From assembly GCF_000517265.1 (NCBI RefSeq), contig NZ_AYSJ01000011.1, positions 248,091 to 312,090 on the forward strand: a stretch of DNA of 64,000 nt. Direction: 5' to 3'. The stretch comes from Photorhabdus khanii NC19. GTDB lineage: Bacteria > Pseudomonadota > Gammaproteobacteria > Enterobacterales > Enterobacteriaceae. Both the position numbers and the translations under genes were made by a program. Below, piece after piece: positions 20,162 through 28,862 of this stretch (the stretch's first letter is position 1; each line of letters opens with the position of its first letter). Below the pieces are notes generated by a model. It made no database searches. It was not told where the DNA came from and saw only the letters and a list, made by a program, of their open reading frames with translations.

Positions 20162-21001
20162 ATAGTGTCGTCATGAAGTAATTTATGTAATAATAACCCC
20201 CTCATTACACGAATGGATTACTTAACCATGAGCACACCCGCCCACCGTCGTCACGATATCTCTGATTATGTTTGGAGTTTACTTGAACCTCACCTACCAG
20301 GACGTAAGGGAGCCTGGGGACGTGTCGCTTATGATAAGCGACTATTTATTAATGCGGTATTCTGGATTTTACGGACAGGCGCACCCTGGCGAGATTTACC
20401 GCCCGATTATGGCGACTGGAAAAATACACATCGCCGTTTTTGTCGGTGGCGTGACAAAGGGATAGGGAAGGATTGCTTGAACAGCTCATCTCTGAACCGG
20501 ATTTCGAATGGTTGATGATTGATGCCAGTCACATTAAGGTACATCCTCATGCCGCCGGGGCGGAAGGCGGCAATCAAGATATGGGGCGTACAAAAGGGGC
20601 TCAATACCAAGATACACCTGGCCGTGGATGCGCATAATATGCCGGTCAGAGCGATTATTACAAGCGGTACCACAGCGGATTGCTCACAAGCTGAGGTCTT
20701 GATTGAAGGAATAGAGGCGGAACATTTATTGGCGGATCGGGGCTATGACAGCAATACCGTTGTTGAACAAGCAGAAAAACAAGGCATGGAAGCGCAAATT
20801 CCCAGCCGCAAAAATCGCAAAGTGAAACGAAAATATGACCGGGAACTCTATCGGCTCAGGCACTTAGTTGAAAATGCTTTTCTCCATCTTAAACGCTGGC
20901 GTGGTATAGCAACCCGTTATGCCAAAAATAGTGCCTCACTTCTTGCGGCCGTTCAGATCCGCTGTCTCGCTCTTTGGTTAAATATTTTATGACGATATTA
21001 T
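20162..21001 (+). mobile_element. IS5-family insertion sequence, IS427 group
   Basis: The 840-bp element has near-perfect terminal inverted repeats (ATAGTGTCGTCAT at the left; ATAATATCGTCAT as the complement of the right end) and is flanked by TTAG (20158-20161) and CTAG (21002-21005), the target type of the IS427 group. The encoded transposase begins with the DUF4096-like DISDYVWSLLEPHLPG. The second copy of the surrounding repeat at 22188-22204 preserves the unoccupied target. Confidence 0.88.
20213..20992 (+). pseudogene. IS427-group transposase, reading frame broken
   Basis: The protein reads in three frames. An N-terminal segment (20213 to about 20470) runs through RDKGI. A middle segment in another frame has ISEPDFEWLMIDASHIKVHP with the first catalytic Asp. 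A C-terminal segment from about 20595 runs LNTKIHLAVDAHNMPVR through LLADRGYDSN (second Asp) to VENAFLHLKRWRGIATRYAK (Glu). Programmed frameshifting between orfA and orfB is usual in this group, but the second shift falls in a run of G residues inside orfB and is probably a disabling deletion. Confidence 0.8.
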
Positions 21002-21722
21002 CTAGCTAAGGGTAAAAAAACAGACGCCCATTAATGCCAGATTTAAAAGGTACAGAGTGACTAAAAACGGCTTATTCCCTGCCATGTTTAATTCATTTAT
21101 TAGCGATTTTATCCTCTGCTTATTTTACATTTACCTAACCTGCCATGATTATTTAAAAGCACGTTAAAAACACGAAAACAGAGGTATTAAAGATTTTATA
21201 TAAAATACGGATTTAATTATAAGTGCAACTTTTTAAAAGGATGTTAATTAAATTTAATCGAATTCCATTAACCATTAAAAGAGAGTTAAAAAGTCAGCGA
21301 GAAAAAGAATATTATCCGAAAAAAACATAAAAGGGTATTCTTATACTATCAGGTGAAAACTGTTCATAATTACTGGTAAAACAACGTCAGTAAAGATAAA
21401 GCGAGTATGATTAACATTGGTTAAACGTAAAGCACAATATACCATGATGATTAAACTTAATAAAAAGCAAGTGTTAAAAGCAGTAAAAACAACGGCTAAA
21501 ACCTTATTATACCGGTTAAAATCAGAGGTTAAAAAAATGGCTTTTAATAACAGTTTAAAACCGGCCCATCATAAATCTATCAGTGAAAATGAGAAAAAAA
21601 TAGACTTTATTAATGCTTATATATCCCGTAAAAAAAGGACAAATAAAATTATCAATCGGTTAATCAGACAATCTATTTTCCAAAAGGAACCGACTTTAAT
21701 AACGTTTTCAACCGGCAAATAA

Positions 21723-22159
21723 AATTTTTCATAAGCCAGTTAAATAATCACCCATGAAAAACATGAATAACAAAACCTGCAAATAAATAATTTAACCGAA
21801 TACGAACTGGATAGTTTTTAGCGTTATTATATTGCATTTTTTATGCAAAAACACGATACATTAAATACGCCTGTTTAAACTTGTTTTACACTATTTTATC
21901 CCGTTAAATAGCATTGCTTTTCTACGGTTTTATTTAAATCATGCCTCTTTTAATACCTTTATAAGGTGATTTAATAATAAAATCAATTTATATCGTTATT
22001 TTTTCAAGCTATTTTAGTTCTTTATTAATGCTTAAATACCGATTTAATCATTATAACCTTTCTGGCTGATTAATCCGTCAGACTTTTCACTATTGTTGAT
22101 ATAATAAGGCGTTATTAAATAAGTTTACCAATTTATTTAAACATCATTTAAATAGATAT
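21723..22159. other. AT-rich spacer between tandem repeats, no gene seen
   Basis: Very AT-rich DNA, mostly TTTA/TAAA-rich, without any frame of note. It is presumably further decayed mobile-element sequence. Confidence 0.5.
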
Positions 22160-22837
22160 CGATCGGCAAGCTGTTTTTTTCGATGATTAGTTAGCTGAGG
22201 ATAAAAAAACAGACGCCCATTAATGCCAGATTTTTAAAAGGTACAGAAGTAACTAAAACAGCTTATTCCCTATCATGTTTAATGTATTTATCAACGATGT
22301 TATCCCTCGTTTATTTTACATTTACCTGTCCTGTCATAACCATTTAAAATCACGAAAATAGATGTATTAAAGCTTTTATATAAAAGATGGATTTTGCAAC
22401 TTTTTAAAATGACGTTAATTAAACTTAATCGAATTACATTAACCATTAAAGGAGAGTTTAAAATAAATCGGCGAGAGAAATAATATTATCTGAAAAACAT
22501 AAAAAGGTATATTTATACTATCAAGCTATTTACGGGTTGATTTATGAAGAAAAAATAAAGGGTAATAACTTATAAAAACTGCTCAGGATTGCCAATAAAA
22601 CAGCACCAATAAAGATAAAAAATGAGTATAATCAACGTTGATTAAACGTAAAATACACTATACCATGACGATTAAACTTAATAAAAAGCAGATGTTAAAA
22701 ACAGTAAAAAAACGGTTAAAACCTGATTATACCGATTAAAACCAGAGGTTAAAAAAATGGCTTTTAATAACCGTTTAAAACCTGCTTATCATAAATCTAT
22801 CAGTGAAAATGAGAAAAAGAATTGGCTTTATTAATGC
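22160..22837 (+). repeat. Second copy of the AT-rich tandem repeat (without the IS)
   Basis: This matches the first copy at 20125-21622 minus the IS. It includes an uninterrupted target GATTAGTTAGCTGAGG (22185-22200) and the decayed IS30-like transposase segment with AGAGGTTAAAAAAATGGC (around 22750). No frame is open over the transposase part here, so this copy is more decayed. Confidence 0.7.
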
Positions 22838-22951
22838 TTATAAATAAGCTTTCATAATGGTAGTACACTCATCTTTTTCATTCCAGGTTGTTGTTGTGTA
22901 GTAGTCAATTAACCCAGATAAAACCCAAGCCGCACAAGGTAGAAAACTTAA

Positions 22952-23248
22952 ATGAGCAACCAAAATAATCTGAATAGCATTAAAGAAATAATAATGCTAT
23001 TCGCCAAAAAAGAACATATCCCAGTTCAAGAATTGCATGATCATTGGCAAAGTGTCGCTCTCTTAAATCGGGAGATATCTTTGTTGAAACAAGCATTAGA
23101 AAAAAATGATAAAGTTACACAAATTGCGGCTCTTGTTGTTGCACGAGGTATAGCTTTAGGAATTATGAATCAATTTGAAAATCTATTCGAAGATATAGAG
23201 AAAATGGCTTGGTCAGATGAGTTTAAATGGCCGAATTCGTGTTTTTAA
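22952..23248 (+). CDS. Hypothetical 98-residue protein
   Basis: I do not recognise this protein. It has charged, probably helical text (IKEIIMLFAKKEHIPVQEL; LNREISLLKQALEKND), no signal peptide and a C-terminus rich in acidic and aromatic residues. An AGGT lies about ten bases before the ATG. It is in the island after the tandem repeats, with no operon partner. It may be a remnant of a mobile element. Confidence 0.5.
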   Translation: MSNQNNLNSIKEIIMLFAKKEHIPVQELHDHWQSVALLNREISLLKQALEKNDKVTQIAALVVARGIALGIMNQFENLFEDIEKMAWSDEFKWPNSCF

Positions 23249-23540
23249 ATGGTTATGGCAGATTAGATAAATGTAAAATAAGCCGAGGATAGTATTGCCG
23301 ATAAACGAATTAAATATGGTAGGGAAAACAAAGTGAAATCCCTCCCTGCCTCGTTGATAAGCACAGATAAACTTATTAAGAGCCTGCTCAATCAGGACTA
23401 TGAAACACTCAAGGCACGCAGTTCAGTAGGCTTTTTGCTAAACGTAGCAAGTAGTGTTAATTACCTACTCCTTCCCCCCAAAAACCCATTTGAATCTACG
23501 TACCTCAGAGCTGACTTTACTTAACTACTTATAACCAGAA
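23249..23540. other. Short island stretch, no convincing gene
   Basis: A GTG-initiated 63-codon frame on the plus strand (23333-23524) has no recognisable similarity and no good ribosome binding site. Confidence 0.3.
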
Positions 23541-23542
23541 TT

Positions 23543-24601
23543 TTAACCATAAATAGCACGAGTTTCAGTCACATTCTCACGCTTATCAGATTCAGCAACA
23601 GTAAGAAACTCACGCCACAACGTAATCAGTCGCTCAAGATCAGCACGGGAAACATTAAGATGTGTCACTAAGCGAGTGACAGAATCTACGCTCAGAATCA
23701 CACCTCGTTCTTTCATCCAAGGTCCCAACTGCGCGGCTTCATGCGCTGGTATGCGTAAAAATACCATATTAGTCTGTGCCCCAGGCGCCAAAACTTCCAC
23801 ACCCAGCGCACTCAATTGTTCAGCCAGCCACTGGGCATTATCATGGTCCTCACGTAACCGTTGAACATTATGCTGCAATGCATAACGCGCTGCGGCAGCT
23901 AATATTCCCGCCTGACGCATTCCACCCCCAGTCATTTTGCGCCAACGCCGTGCCTGCTTGATGTATTCTGCATCACCACACAGTAAAGAACCCACTGGCG
24001 CTCCCAACCCCTTGGACAGACAGAGGGTCAGAGTGTCGCAATACTGAGAGAGAGTACTCAGTGGCACATCTAACGCCACAGCCGCATTGAGAATACGTGC
24101 CCCATCAACGTGCAATGCCAAGCCTTTCTCCTGCGTAAAAACTCTGGCCTGCTGCAAATATGCCAGTGGTAACACCTTACCACCGTGTGTATTTTCTATA
24201 CTGAGTAAACGGGTTCGGGGGAAGTGAGCATCATCTGGCTTGATAACACTGGCGACAACATCCAGAGGCAATGTGCCATCCGCCGCCATATCAATCGGCT
24301 GCGGCTGTATACTTCCCAATACGGCAGCTCCACCCGCTTCATACAGGTAGTTATGCGCATTTTGACCCACAATATATTCATCACCTCGCTGGCAATGGGT
24401 GAGCAACGCCACCAAATTAGCTTGCGTACCAGTAGGCAGAAACAGCGCAGCTTCCTTGCCAGCCAATACAGCAGCTTCGTGTTCAAGCTGATTAACATTA
24501 GGATCGTCGCCATAAACATCATCACCCACTTCTGCTAATGCCATGACCTCACGCATAGCCTCGCTGGGTTGGGTAACAGTATCACTACGTAAATCGATCA
24601 T
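23543..24601 (-). CDS. ltaE: Low-specificity L-threonine aldolase
   Basis: LtaE is a PLP-dependent fold-type I enzyme that cleaves L-threonine and L-allo-threonine to glycine and acetaldehyde. It starts MIDLRSDTVTQPS like the E. coli protein, has LPTGTQANLVALL, HVDGARILNAAVAL (cofactor-binding Asp) and the Schiff-base lysine in LCLSKGLGAPVGS near residue 200. At 352 residues it is about 20 longer than E. coli LtaE, the excess lying at the C-terminus. It sits alone on the minus strand inside the glnG-hemN interval. Confidence 0.93.
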   Translation of the reverse strand: MIDLRSDTVTQPSEAMREVMALAEVGDDVYGDDPNVNQLEHEAAVLAGKEAALFLPTGTQANLVALLTHCQRGDEYIVGQNAHNYLYEAGGAAVLGSIQPQPIDMAADGTLPLDVVASVIKPDDAHFPRTRLLSIENTHGGKVLPLAYLQQARVFTQEKGLALHVDGARILNAAVALDVPLSTLSQYCDTLTLCLSKGLGAPVGSLLCGDAEYIKQARRWRKMTGGGMRQAGILAAAARYALQHNVQRLREDHDNAQWLAEQLSALGVEVLAPGAQTNMVFLRIPAHEAAQLGPWMKERGVILSVDSVTRLVTHLNVSRADLERLITLWREFLTVAESDKRENVTETRAIYG

Positions 24602-24857
24602 AGGTGGCTCCTGTATATTATTTTGAAAAATTATTTTGCTTAAATAGCCAGAGGATAATCTTTTTCATATCTGACAATGCCATAACTATATCTACTTATG
24701 CTTTGGTCAGATTGTCTGTATTAACCGTAAATATAATATAATTTCTGCCATAAATATCACCGGTATAATTTACTGAAAAGTATAAAACATCAACAAAGTC
24801 AAAACACACGTTTCTCCGCCAAAATAAAAGCGCTATTCTGATCATCATTTCTTGATA
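24602..24857. other. AT-rich intergenic stretch upstream of ltaE
   Basis: I see no gene. It presumably contains the ltaE promoter, which I cannot place with confidence. Confidence 0.4.
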
Positions 24858-24983
24858 GTTGAAGCTGCGATGGCCGGGTTAGGGGTGGCAATGAGCCTAG
24901 AATTGATTGCTTGTGACGACGTTATCAACGGGCTGCTGCAAGCACCATATGGGTTTCAGGATCTTGATGTTTTCAAGATATAG
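24858..24983 (+). pseudogene. C-terminal fragment of a LysR-type regulator
   Basis: The plus-strand frame reads VEAAMAGLGVAMSLELIACDDVINGLL before a TAG. This matches the effector-domain end of LysR regulators (the AxxAGLGVAL-type motif). The upstream part is absent, so only about 41 codons remain. It lies at the right edge of the island, next to hemN. Confidence 0.6.
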
Positions 24984-25023
24984 GGACAGGGACAATCACC
25001 CGGCCCCATAATTAGTTGAATAA

Positions 25024-26397
25024 TCAAATCACTCTCGAAAACTGTCGCTGGTGAACCTGCCGGCGCAGATAAATATCAAAACACATACAGATATTACGGA
25101 TAAGCAACCGGCCTCGTGGTGTCACCCGGATCTGTTTTTCATCTATTTCCACCAGACCATCTGCGACTAATGGTGTCAATAATTGCAAATCTTCCGCAAA
25201 ATATTTGGTAAAACTCAGATTATATTGTCGCTCAATATCGGCAAAATTCAGCCGGAAATTACAGATCAGCGTCTTAATCACATCACGGCGGATACAATCA
25301 TCCTGAGACAAGGTTAAACCACGCCACAGGGCATGCCCCTGTTTTTCGACCTGTGCATAGTAGGCTTTTAACTCTTTCTGGTTCTGAAAATAGCTATCGC
25401 CCAACATGCTGATAGCAGAAACACCCATTCCCAGGAGATCACACTCTTCCTGAGTGGTATAACCCTGAAAATTACGGTGCAACCTTCCTTCCCGCTGAGC
25501 AACCGCCAACTCGTCATCCGGGCGCGCAAAATGGTCCATGCCAATAAACTGGTAACCATTTCCCGTCAGTGTTGCAATGGTTTCCTGCAAAATATCTAAC
25601 TTTTGTTCGGCGCTTGGTAAATCATGCTCTTTGATTTTACGTTGGGCGGCAAACAGATTCGGCAAATGAGCATAATTGAAAACACTCATTCTGTCCGGTG
25701 ATAACGCTAATACTCGTTTCAAAGTGAAAGCAAAACTTTCAGGTGTCTGTTTCGGCAAGCCATAAATCAGGTCAATACTGGTAGAATTGAAACCAGTTTC
25801 ACGAGCACGTGCTACCAGAGCAAAGATAACATCTTCATCCTGTTCACGATTAACCAAACGTTGTACTTCTTTATTAAAATCCTGTACCCCCATGCTCAAA
25901 CGGTTAAAACCTTCACTGCGCAGGTGATTAATCACATCCAGTTCAATTTCACGCGGATCGATTTCAATGGAAATTTCAGCATCCGGCAAAAAATTAAAAT
26001 GGTTACGCAACATTCCCATCAATTTACTGATTTGGTTTTTATCAAGATAAGTTGGCGTACCACCACCCCAATGCATCTGGCTAACGTTACGGCCAGAAAA
26101 CAGTTTCGAACGCTCACGGATTTCACGTTCAAGCAGTTGCAGATATTCATCTGCTTTATGCTTCTGGCGAGTCACCTGTTTATTGCAACCACAGAAATAA
26201 CAGAGTTTATGGCAAAACGGGATATGGACGTAAAGAGAAAGCGGTCGTTCAGGGTAACGGACAGCAGCCTGCATAAATGCTGCATTATCATACTGTTGAT
26301 TGAATTCCAGCGCCGTAGGGTATGAAGTATAACGGGGGCCGGAGTAATTGTATTTCTGGATCAAAGGCAGATCCCAAACTATGGCTTGCTCAGACAT
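25024..26397 (-). CDS. hemN: Oxygen-independent coproporphyrinogen III dehydrogenase
   Basis: This radical-SAM enzyme decarboxylates coproporphyrinogen III to protoporphyrinogen IX in haem synthesis without oxygen. The 457-residue length equals E. coli HemN. The iron-sulfur motif CxxxCxxC is seen in FCHKLCYFCGC near residue 66, followed by the glycine-rich HWGGGTPTYL of SAM binding, and the C-terminal HemN domain ends in QFSRVI. It follows yihI and a small membrane ORF on the same strand. Confidence 0.97.
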   Translation of the reverse strand: MSEQAIVWDLPLIQKYNYSGPRYTSYPTALEFNQQYDNAAFMQAAVRYPERPLSLYVHIPFCHKLCYFCGCNKQVTRQKHKADEYLQLLEREIRERSKLFSGRNVSQMHWGGGTPTYLDKNQISKLMGMLRNHFNFLPDAEISIEIDPREIELDVINHLRSEGFNRLSMGVQDFNKEVQRLVNREQDEDVIFALVARARETGFNSTSIDLIYGLPKQTPESFAFTLKRVLALSPDRMSVFNYAHLPNLFAAQRKIKEHDLPSAEQKLDILQETIATLTGNGYQFIGMDHFARPDDELAVAQREGRLHRNFQGYTTQEECDLLGMGVSAISMLGDSYFQNQKELKAYYAQVEKQGHALWRGLTLSQDDCIRRDVIKTLICNFRLNFADIERQYNLSFTKYFAEDLQLLTPLVADGLVEIDEKQIRVTPRGRLLIRNICMCFDIYLRRQVHQRQFSRVI

Positions 26398-26399
26398 TC

Positions 26400-26579
26400 T
26401 TATTCCTTCCGATATTTCTGTCTACCAAAGCGCAATGTTTGCAGATGTTTGATGTGTTGCGCCGTGGTGACTCTGCGCAGCCGGGTTTTACGCCGCGACA
26501 ATCGCCATAGTTTACCCAATAACCACAACAAATAACATACTAATAGTATGGTTATTAGGGTTAACCCGCCTTTGATCAT
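26400..26579 (-). CDS. Small single-span membrane protein between yihI and hemN
   Basis: A 59-codon frame lies between yihI (11 bases before it) and hemN (its stop is two bases before the hemN ATG). It has one strong hydrophobic helix, LTLITILLVCYLLWLLG, then a very basic cytoplasmic tail (KLWRLSRRKTRLRR through GRQKYRKE). The positive-inside pattern and exact fit between two genes argue that it is real, although I see no clear Shine-Dalgarno. I do not recognise a family. Confidence 0.55.
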   Translation of the reverse strand: MIKGGLTLITILLVCYLLWLLGKLWRLSRRKTRLRRVTTAQHIKHLQTLRFGRQKYRKE

Positions 26580-26590
26580 GGAAGATTAAA

Positions 26591-27103
26591 TTAATTGCCT
26601 TTCAGCAGTTGCATAATGTCATCTGGCTTCTCTTCTTCGCCTTCTTCCTCACCTAGCTCAACCCCCCACTCTTCCATCAAGACATCAATGCGATCCAGTG
26701 TGGTGTCAACATAGACATTATCTTCTTCAGACAGTTTTTCGCCATTTTCCAGACGCTCCAACAATGCATCCAAACGATCATCGTTTTCCAACATTGCCAG
26801 CTCTCCCTGTGGCGACAGACGAGGTTTTGTCTCCGCTTTAGCTTTGGCCGCCACGGGTTTCATCGGTTTCTCTCCGACAATCAGTGGAACAGGCACTTTA
26901 CTGCCAAGACGAGGATCACGCTGCTTGCTGCCTGACCGATGCTTGTCGCTATCTTGCTCCTTATGACGGCTACCTGCCGGATTACCACTGTGCTTTCTCT
27001 GGCGCTTACGCTCACGACCTTCCGCATTCAATTCTTCGCGGCTTTTTCTTTTCTGTTTACCAGCAGATGCTTTCGCAGGTGCTTTTTTCTTTAACTGGTT
27101 CAT
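26591..27103 (-). CDS. yihI: Der GTPase-activating protein YihI
   Basis: This 170-residue protein has a Lys/Arg-rich N-terminal half (KKKAPAKASAGKQKRKSREELN) and an acidic C-terminal half (ELGEEEGEEEKPDDIMQLLKGN), the charge layout of E. coli YihI. YihI stimulates the GTPase Der during assembly of the large ribosomal subunit. The gene order yihI-hemN is conserved with E. coli. Confidence 0.93.
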   Translation of the reverse strand: MNQLKKKAPAKASAGKQKRKSREELNAEGRERKRQRKHSGNPAGSRHKEQDSDKHRSGSKQRDPRLGSKVPVPLIVGEKPMKPVAAKAKAETKPRLSPQGELAMLENDDRLDALLERLENGEKLSEEDNVYVDTTLDRIDVLMEEWGVELGEEEGEEEKPDDIMQLLKGN

Positions 27104-27293
27104 AGCCTGTTACTCAGTTTGGTTTATCAGGGTATTGCTGCGGCGGAATCTAGCAGAAACCACACGTATAGAAAAGCGCCACAGATAATTCTTTTTCTTT
27201 AAAAATCTAGTCAAAGTCCTTTATTATTCATGATTGGTTTAACCATCAGCGAATATTCTATTAATCTTGGCTTTCAATAAGTGATGAATTGAT

Positions 27294-28757
27294 ATGCTTT
27301 TTTCTGATACTTCTTCCTACAAGCCCGTCTATTTATGGGTAATTGGTTATGCTTTGTTATGGATTATAGTGGGTTATTCATTTGACCCAACCGTCCCCTA
27401 TGATGCCGTCGAAGCATTAAACTGGGGTAAAAACGGAGAATGGGGCTCACCTAAAAATCCGTGGCTGGTGGGCGCAATGATGCTGCCGGCTATCTATATA
27501 AGCGGTATTTCATTAAGTTTTTACTGGTACTTCATACACTTTATCGCTATCGCTATTGGTATGCTCGGTGTATGGCATCTGGCGTTCCGGCTAACAAAGA
27601 AAAAAGAGCTGGCATGGCTTGCCATGCTGACATTGAACCTATCCGGTATTATTAACTTTGATATTATTCCTTACAACGATAATTATCTACTGATTATGCT
27701 ATGGCCGTGGAGTATGCTGTTCTTTCTGCGGGCAGTGTATGACAACCCATACTGGTGGATAGCATTTGCACTCAGCTCCGGGCTGGCAACAATGGGGAAA
27801 TACTCCTCCCTAGCACTGGTCGGCTCAGTTTTTCTACTGACACTGTTTGTACCCAGAGTTCGTCAATGTTACCGCCAACCGGCTCTTTATATCGCACTGG
27901 TTATCTGGTTTATGCTGGTACTGCCTAACGTTTGGTGGCTGTGGAACAATGATTTTGCTGCTTTCAAATGGGTAGATTCACAGATAGATAGCGGTTTTAA
28001 TCTGCACACCACCCGATCGTTATTATCCGTGTTTTATCCACTGATGATTGTTGGCATCATTATCTACACGCTTGGAGGCCGTATTGGCTGGCCAAAAGAG
28101 CAACCGGGCCGACTGGCAAATATGGTTATTCTGTTGCCATTACTGATTATCTATTGCTGGTTCTCATTCAATGAGGGCGGAAGAATGACTGAATGGTTGC
28201 AACCCTTTATGTCTGTTTCGTCAGCGCTGTTGGTCGGTTCCATTACCCGTTTTCCACAAAAATCATTACTCAGTACCCTGCGAGGGTTGGCAGTCACCGC
28301 AGTATTGGTTTTGATGGGATATGTTTTTGTTATGGCCGCTAATGTCCGTGGCGCCGGCCATGAATTTGAAGGTATCAAAGATTTTTCCTGGCAACTGGAT
28401 CAACGCTGGCAACAGCTCTATTCAACACCATTGCATTATGTCGGGGGCGAATACTTGCATCAGTGGCTAACGTTCTACGCACCAAGTCAACCGGAAACGA
28501 TCCAACCCTGGACGTTGGAAGGGCAAACGCCAAATGTCTATAACCGCCATGTTAAAGCAAGCGATATTGTACGCGACGGCGCTATTTTGATCGGAGGAAA
28601 AGGTAAAACCTGTGAACAGGAAGATTTTCACAGCGTTTTACAAGACTGGCCCAAACTGAAAATAAACAGCACTGAGGAGTTTCTTTTCCAGCCTGAACCT
28701 GAAACGAAACCAATACCAATCTGCGTAGGTTTTGTGTCACCGGAAAAATATCAGTAG
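27294..28757 (+). CDS. GT39/ArnT-like membrane glycosyltransferase
   Basis: This 487-residue protein has about ten membrane spans in the first 350 residues and a soluble C-terminal region. The first periplasmic loop has PYDAVEALNWGKNGEWG, where the acidic residue of GT-C transferases is expected, and later IPYNDNYLLIMLWPWS and GKYSS, typical of the PMT/ArnT-like superfamily. Such enzymes move a sugar from a polyprenyl-phosphate carrier to lipid A, protein or another acceptor in the periplasm. Donor and acceptor cannot be told. It stands alone, divergent from yihI, and is not obviously part of the peptide cluster. Confidence 0.75.
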   Translation: MLFSDTSSYKPVYLWVIGYALLWIIVGYSFDPTVPYDAVEALNWGKNGEWGSPKNPWLVGAMMLPAIYISGISLSFYWYFIHFIAIAIGMLGVWHLAFRLTKKKELAWLAMLTLNLSGIINFDIIPYNDNYLLIMLWPWSMLFFLRAVYDNPYWWIAFALSSGLATMGKYSSLALVGSVFLLTLFVPRVRQCYRQPALYIALVIWFMLVLPNVWWLWNNDFAAFKWVDSQIDSGFNLHTTRSLLSVFYPLMIVGIIIYTLGGRIGWPKEQPGRLANMVILLPLLIIYCWFSFNEGGRMTEWLQPFMSVSSALLVGSITRFPQKSLLSTLRGLAVTAVLVLMGYVFVMAANVRGAGHEFEGIKDFSWQLDQRWQQLYSTPLHYVGGEYLHQWLTFYAPSQPETIQPWTLEGQTPNVYNRHVKASDIVRDGAILIGGKGKTCEQEDFHSVLQDWPKLKINSTEEFLFQPEPETKPIPICVGFVSPEKYQ

Positions 28758-28772
28758 TTTTCTCTGAAATTT

Positions 28773-28796
28773 GAAAGCCTGATTTAACAGGCTTTC
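28773..28796. terminator. Hairpin between the convergent glycosyltransferase and NRPS genes
   Basis: GAAAGCCTG, ATTTAA loop, CAGGCTTTC form a perfect nine-base stem. T runs are weak on either side, so it may act as a bidirectional terminator of modest strength. Confidence 0.6.
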
Positions 28797-28862
28797 AACT
28801 CTTCATACGCCGTTAACATAATGGCAATATACAGTATTGTCTACAGAGTTATATGTAAAACC

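Larger units (their letters stand above)
20125..21622 (+). repeat. First copy of an AT-rich tandem repeat, interrupted by an IS5-family element
   Basis: Outside the insertion sequence (20162-21001) this stretch of about 650 bases matches 22160-22837 through its whole length: the T-run beside GATTAGTTAG, CAGACGCCCATTAATGCCAG, TAATCGAATT, and the decayed transposase frame. Its 3' part (21417-21722) is a 101-codon frame whose text (IKLNKKQ, KSEVKKMAFNN, AHHKSISEN, INRLIRQ) is a mutated IS30-type transposase core in which many positions have moved toward AAA and TTA codons. Confidence 0.7.

Noticed and set aside
20125-22837. Possible CRISPR array in the repeat-rich stretch
   Set aside because: There are only two copies of one long repeat and no regular short repeat-spacer pattern.
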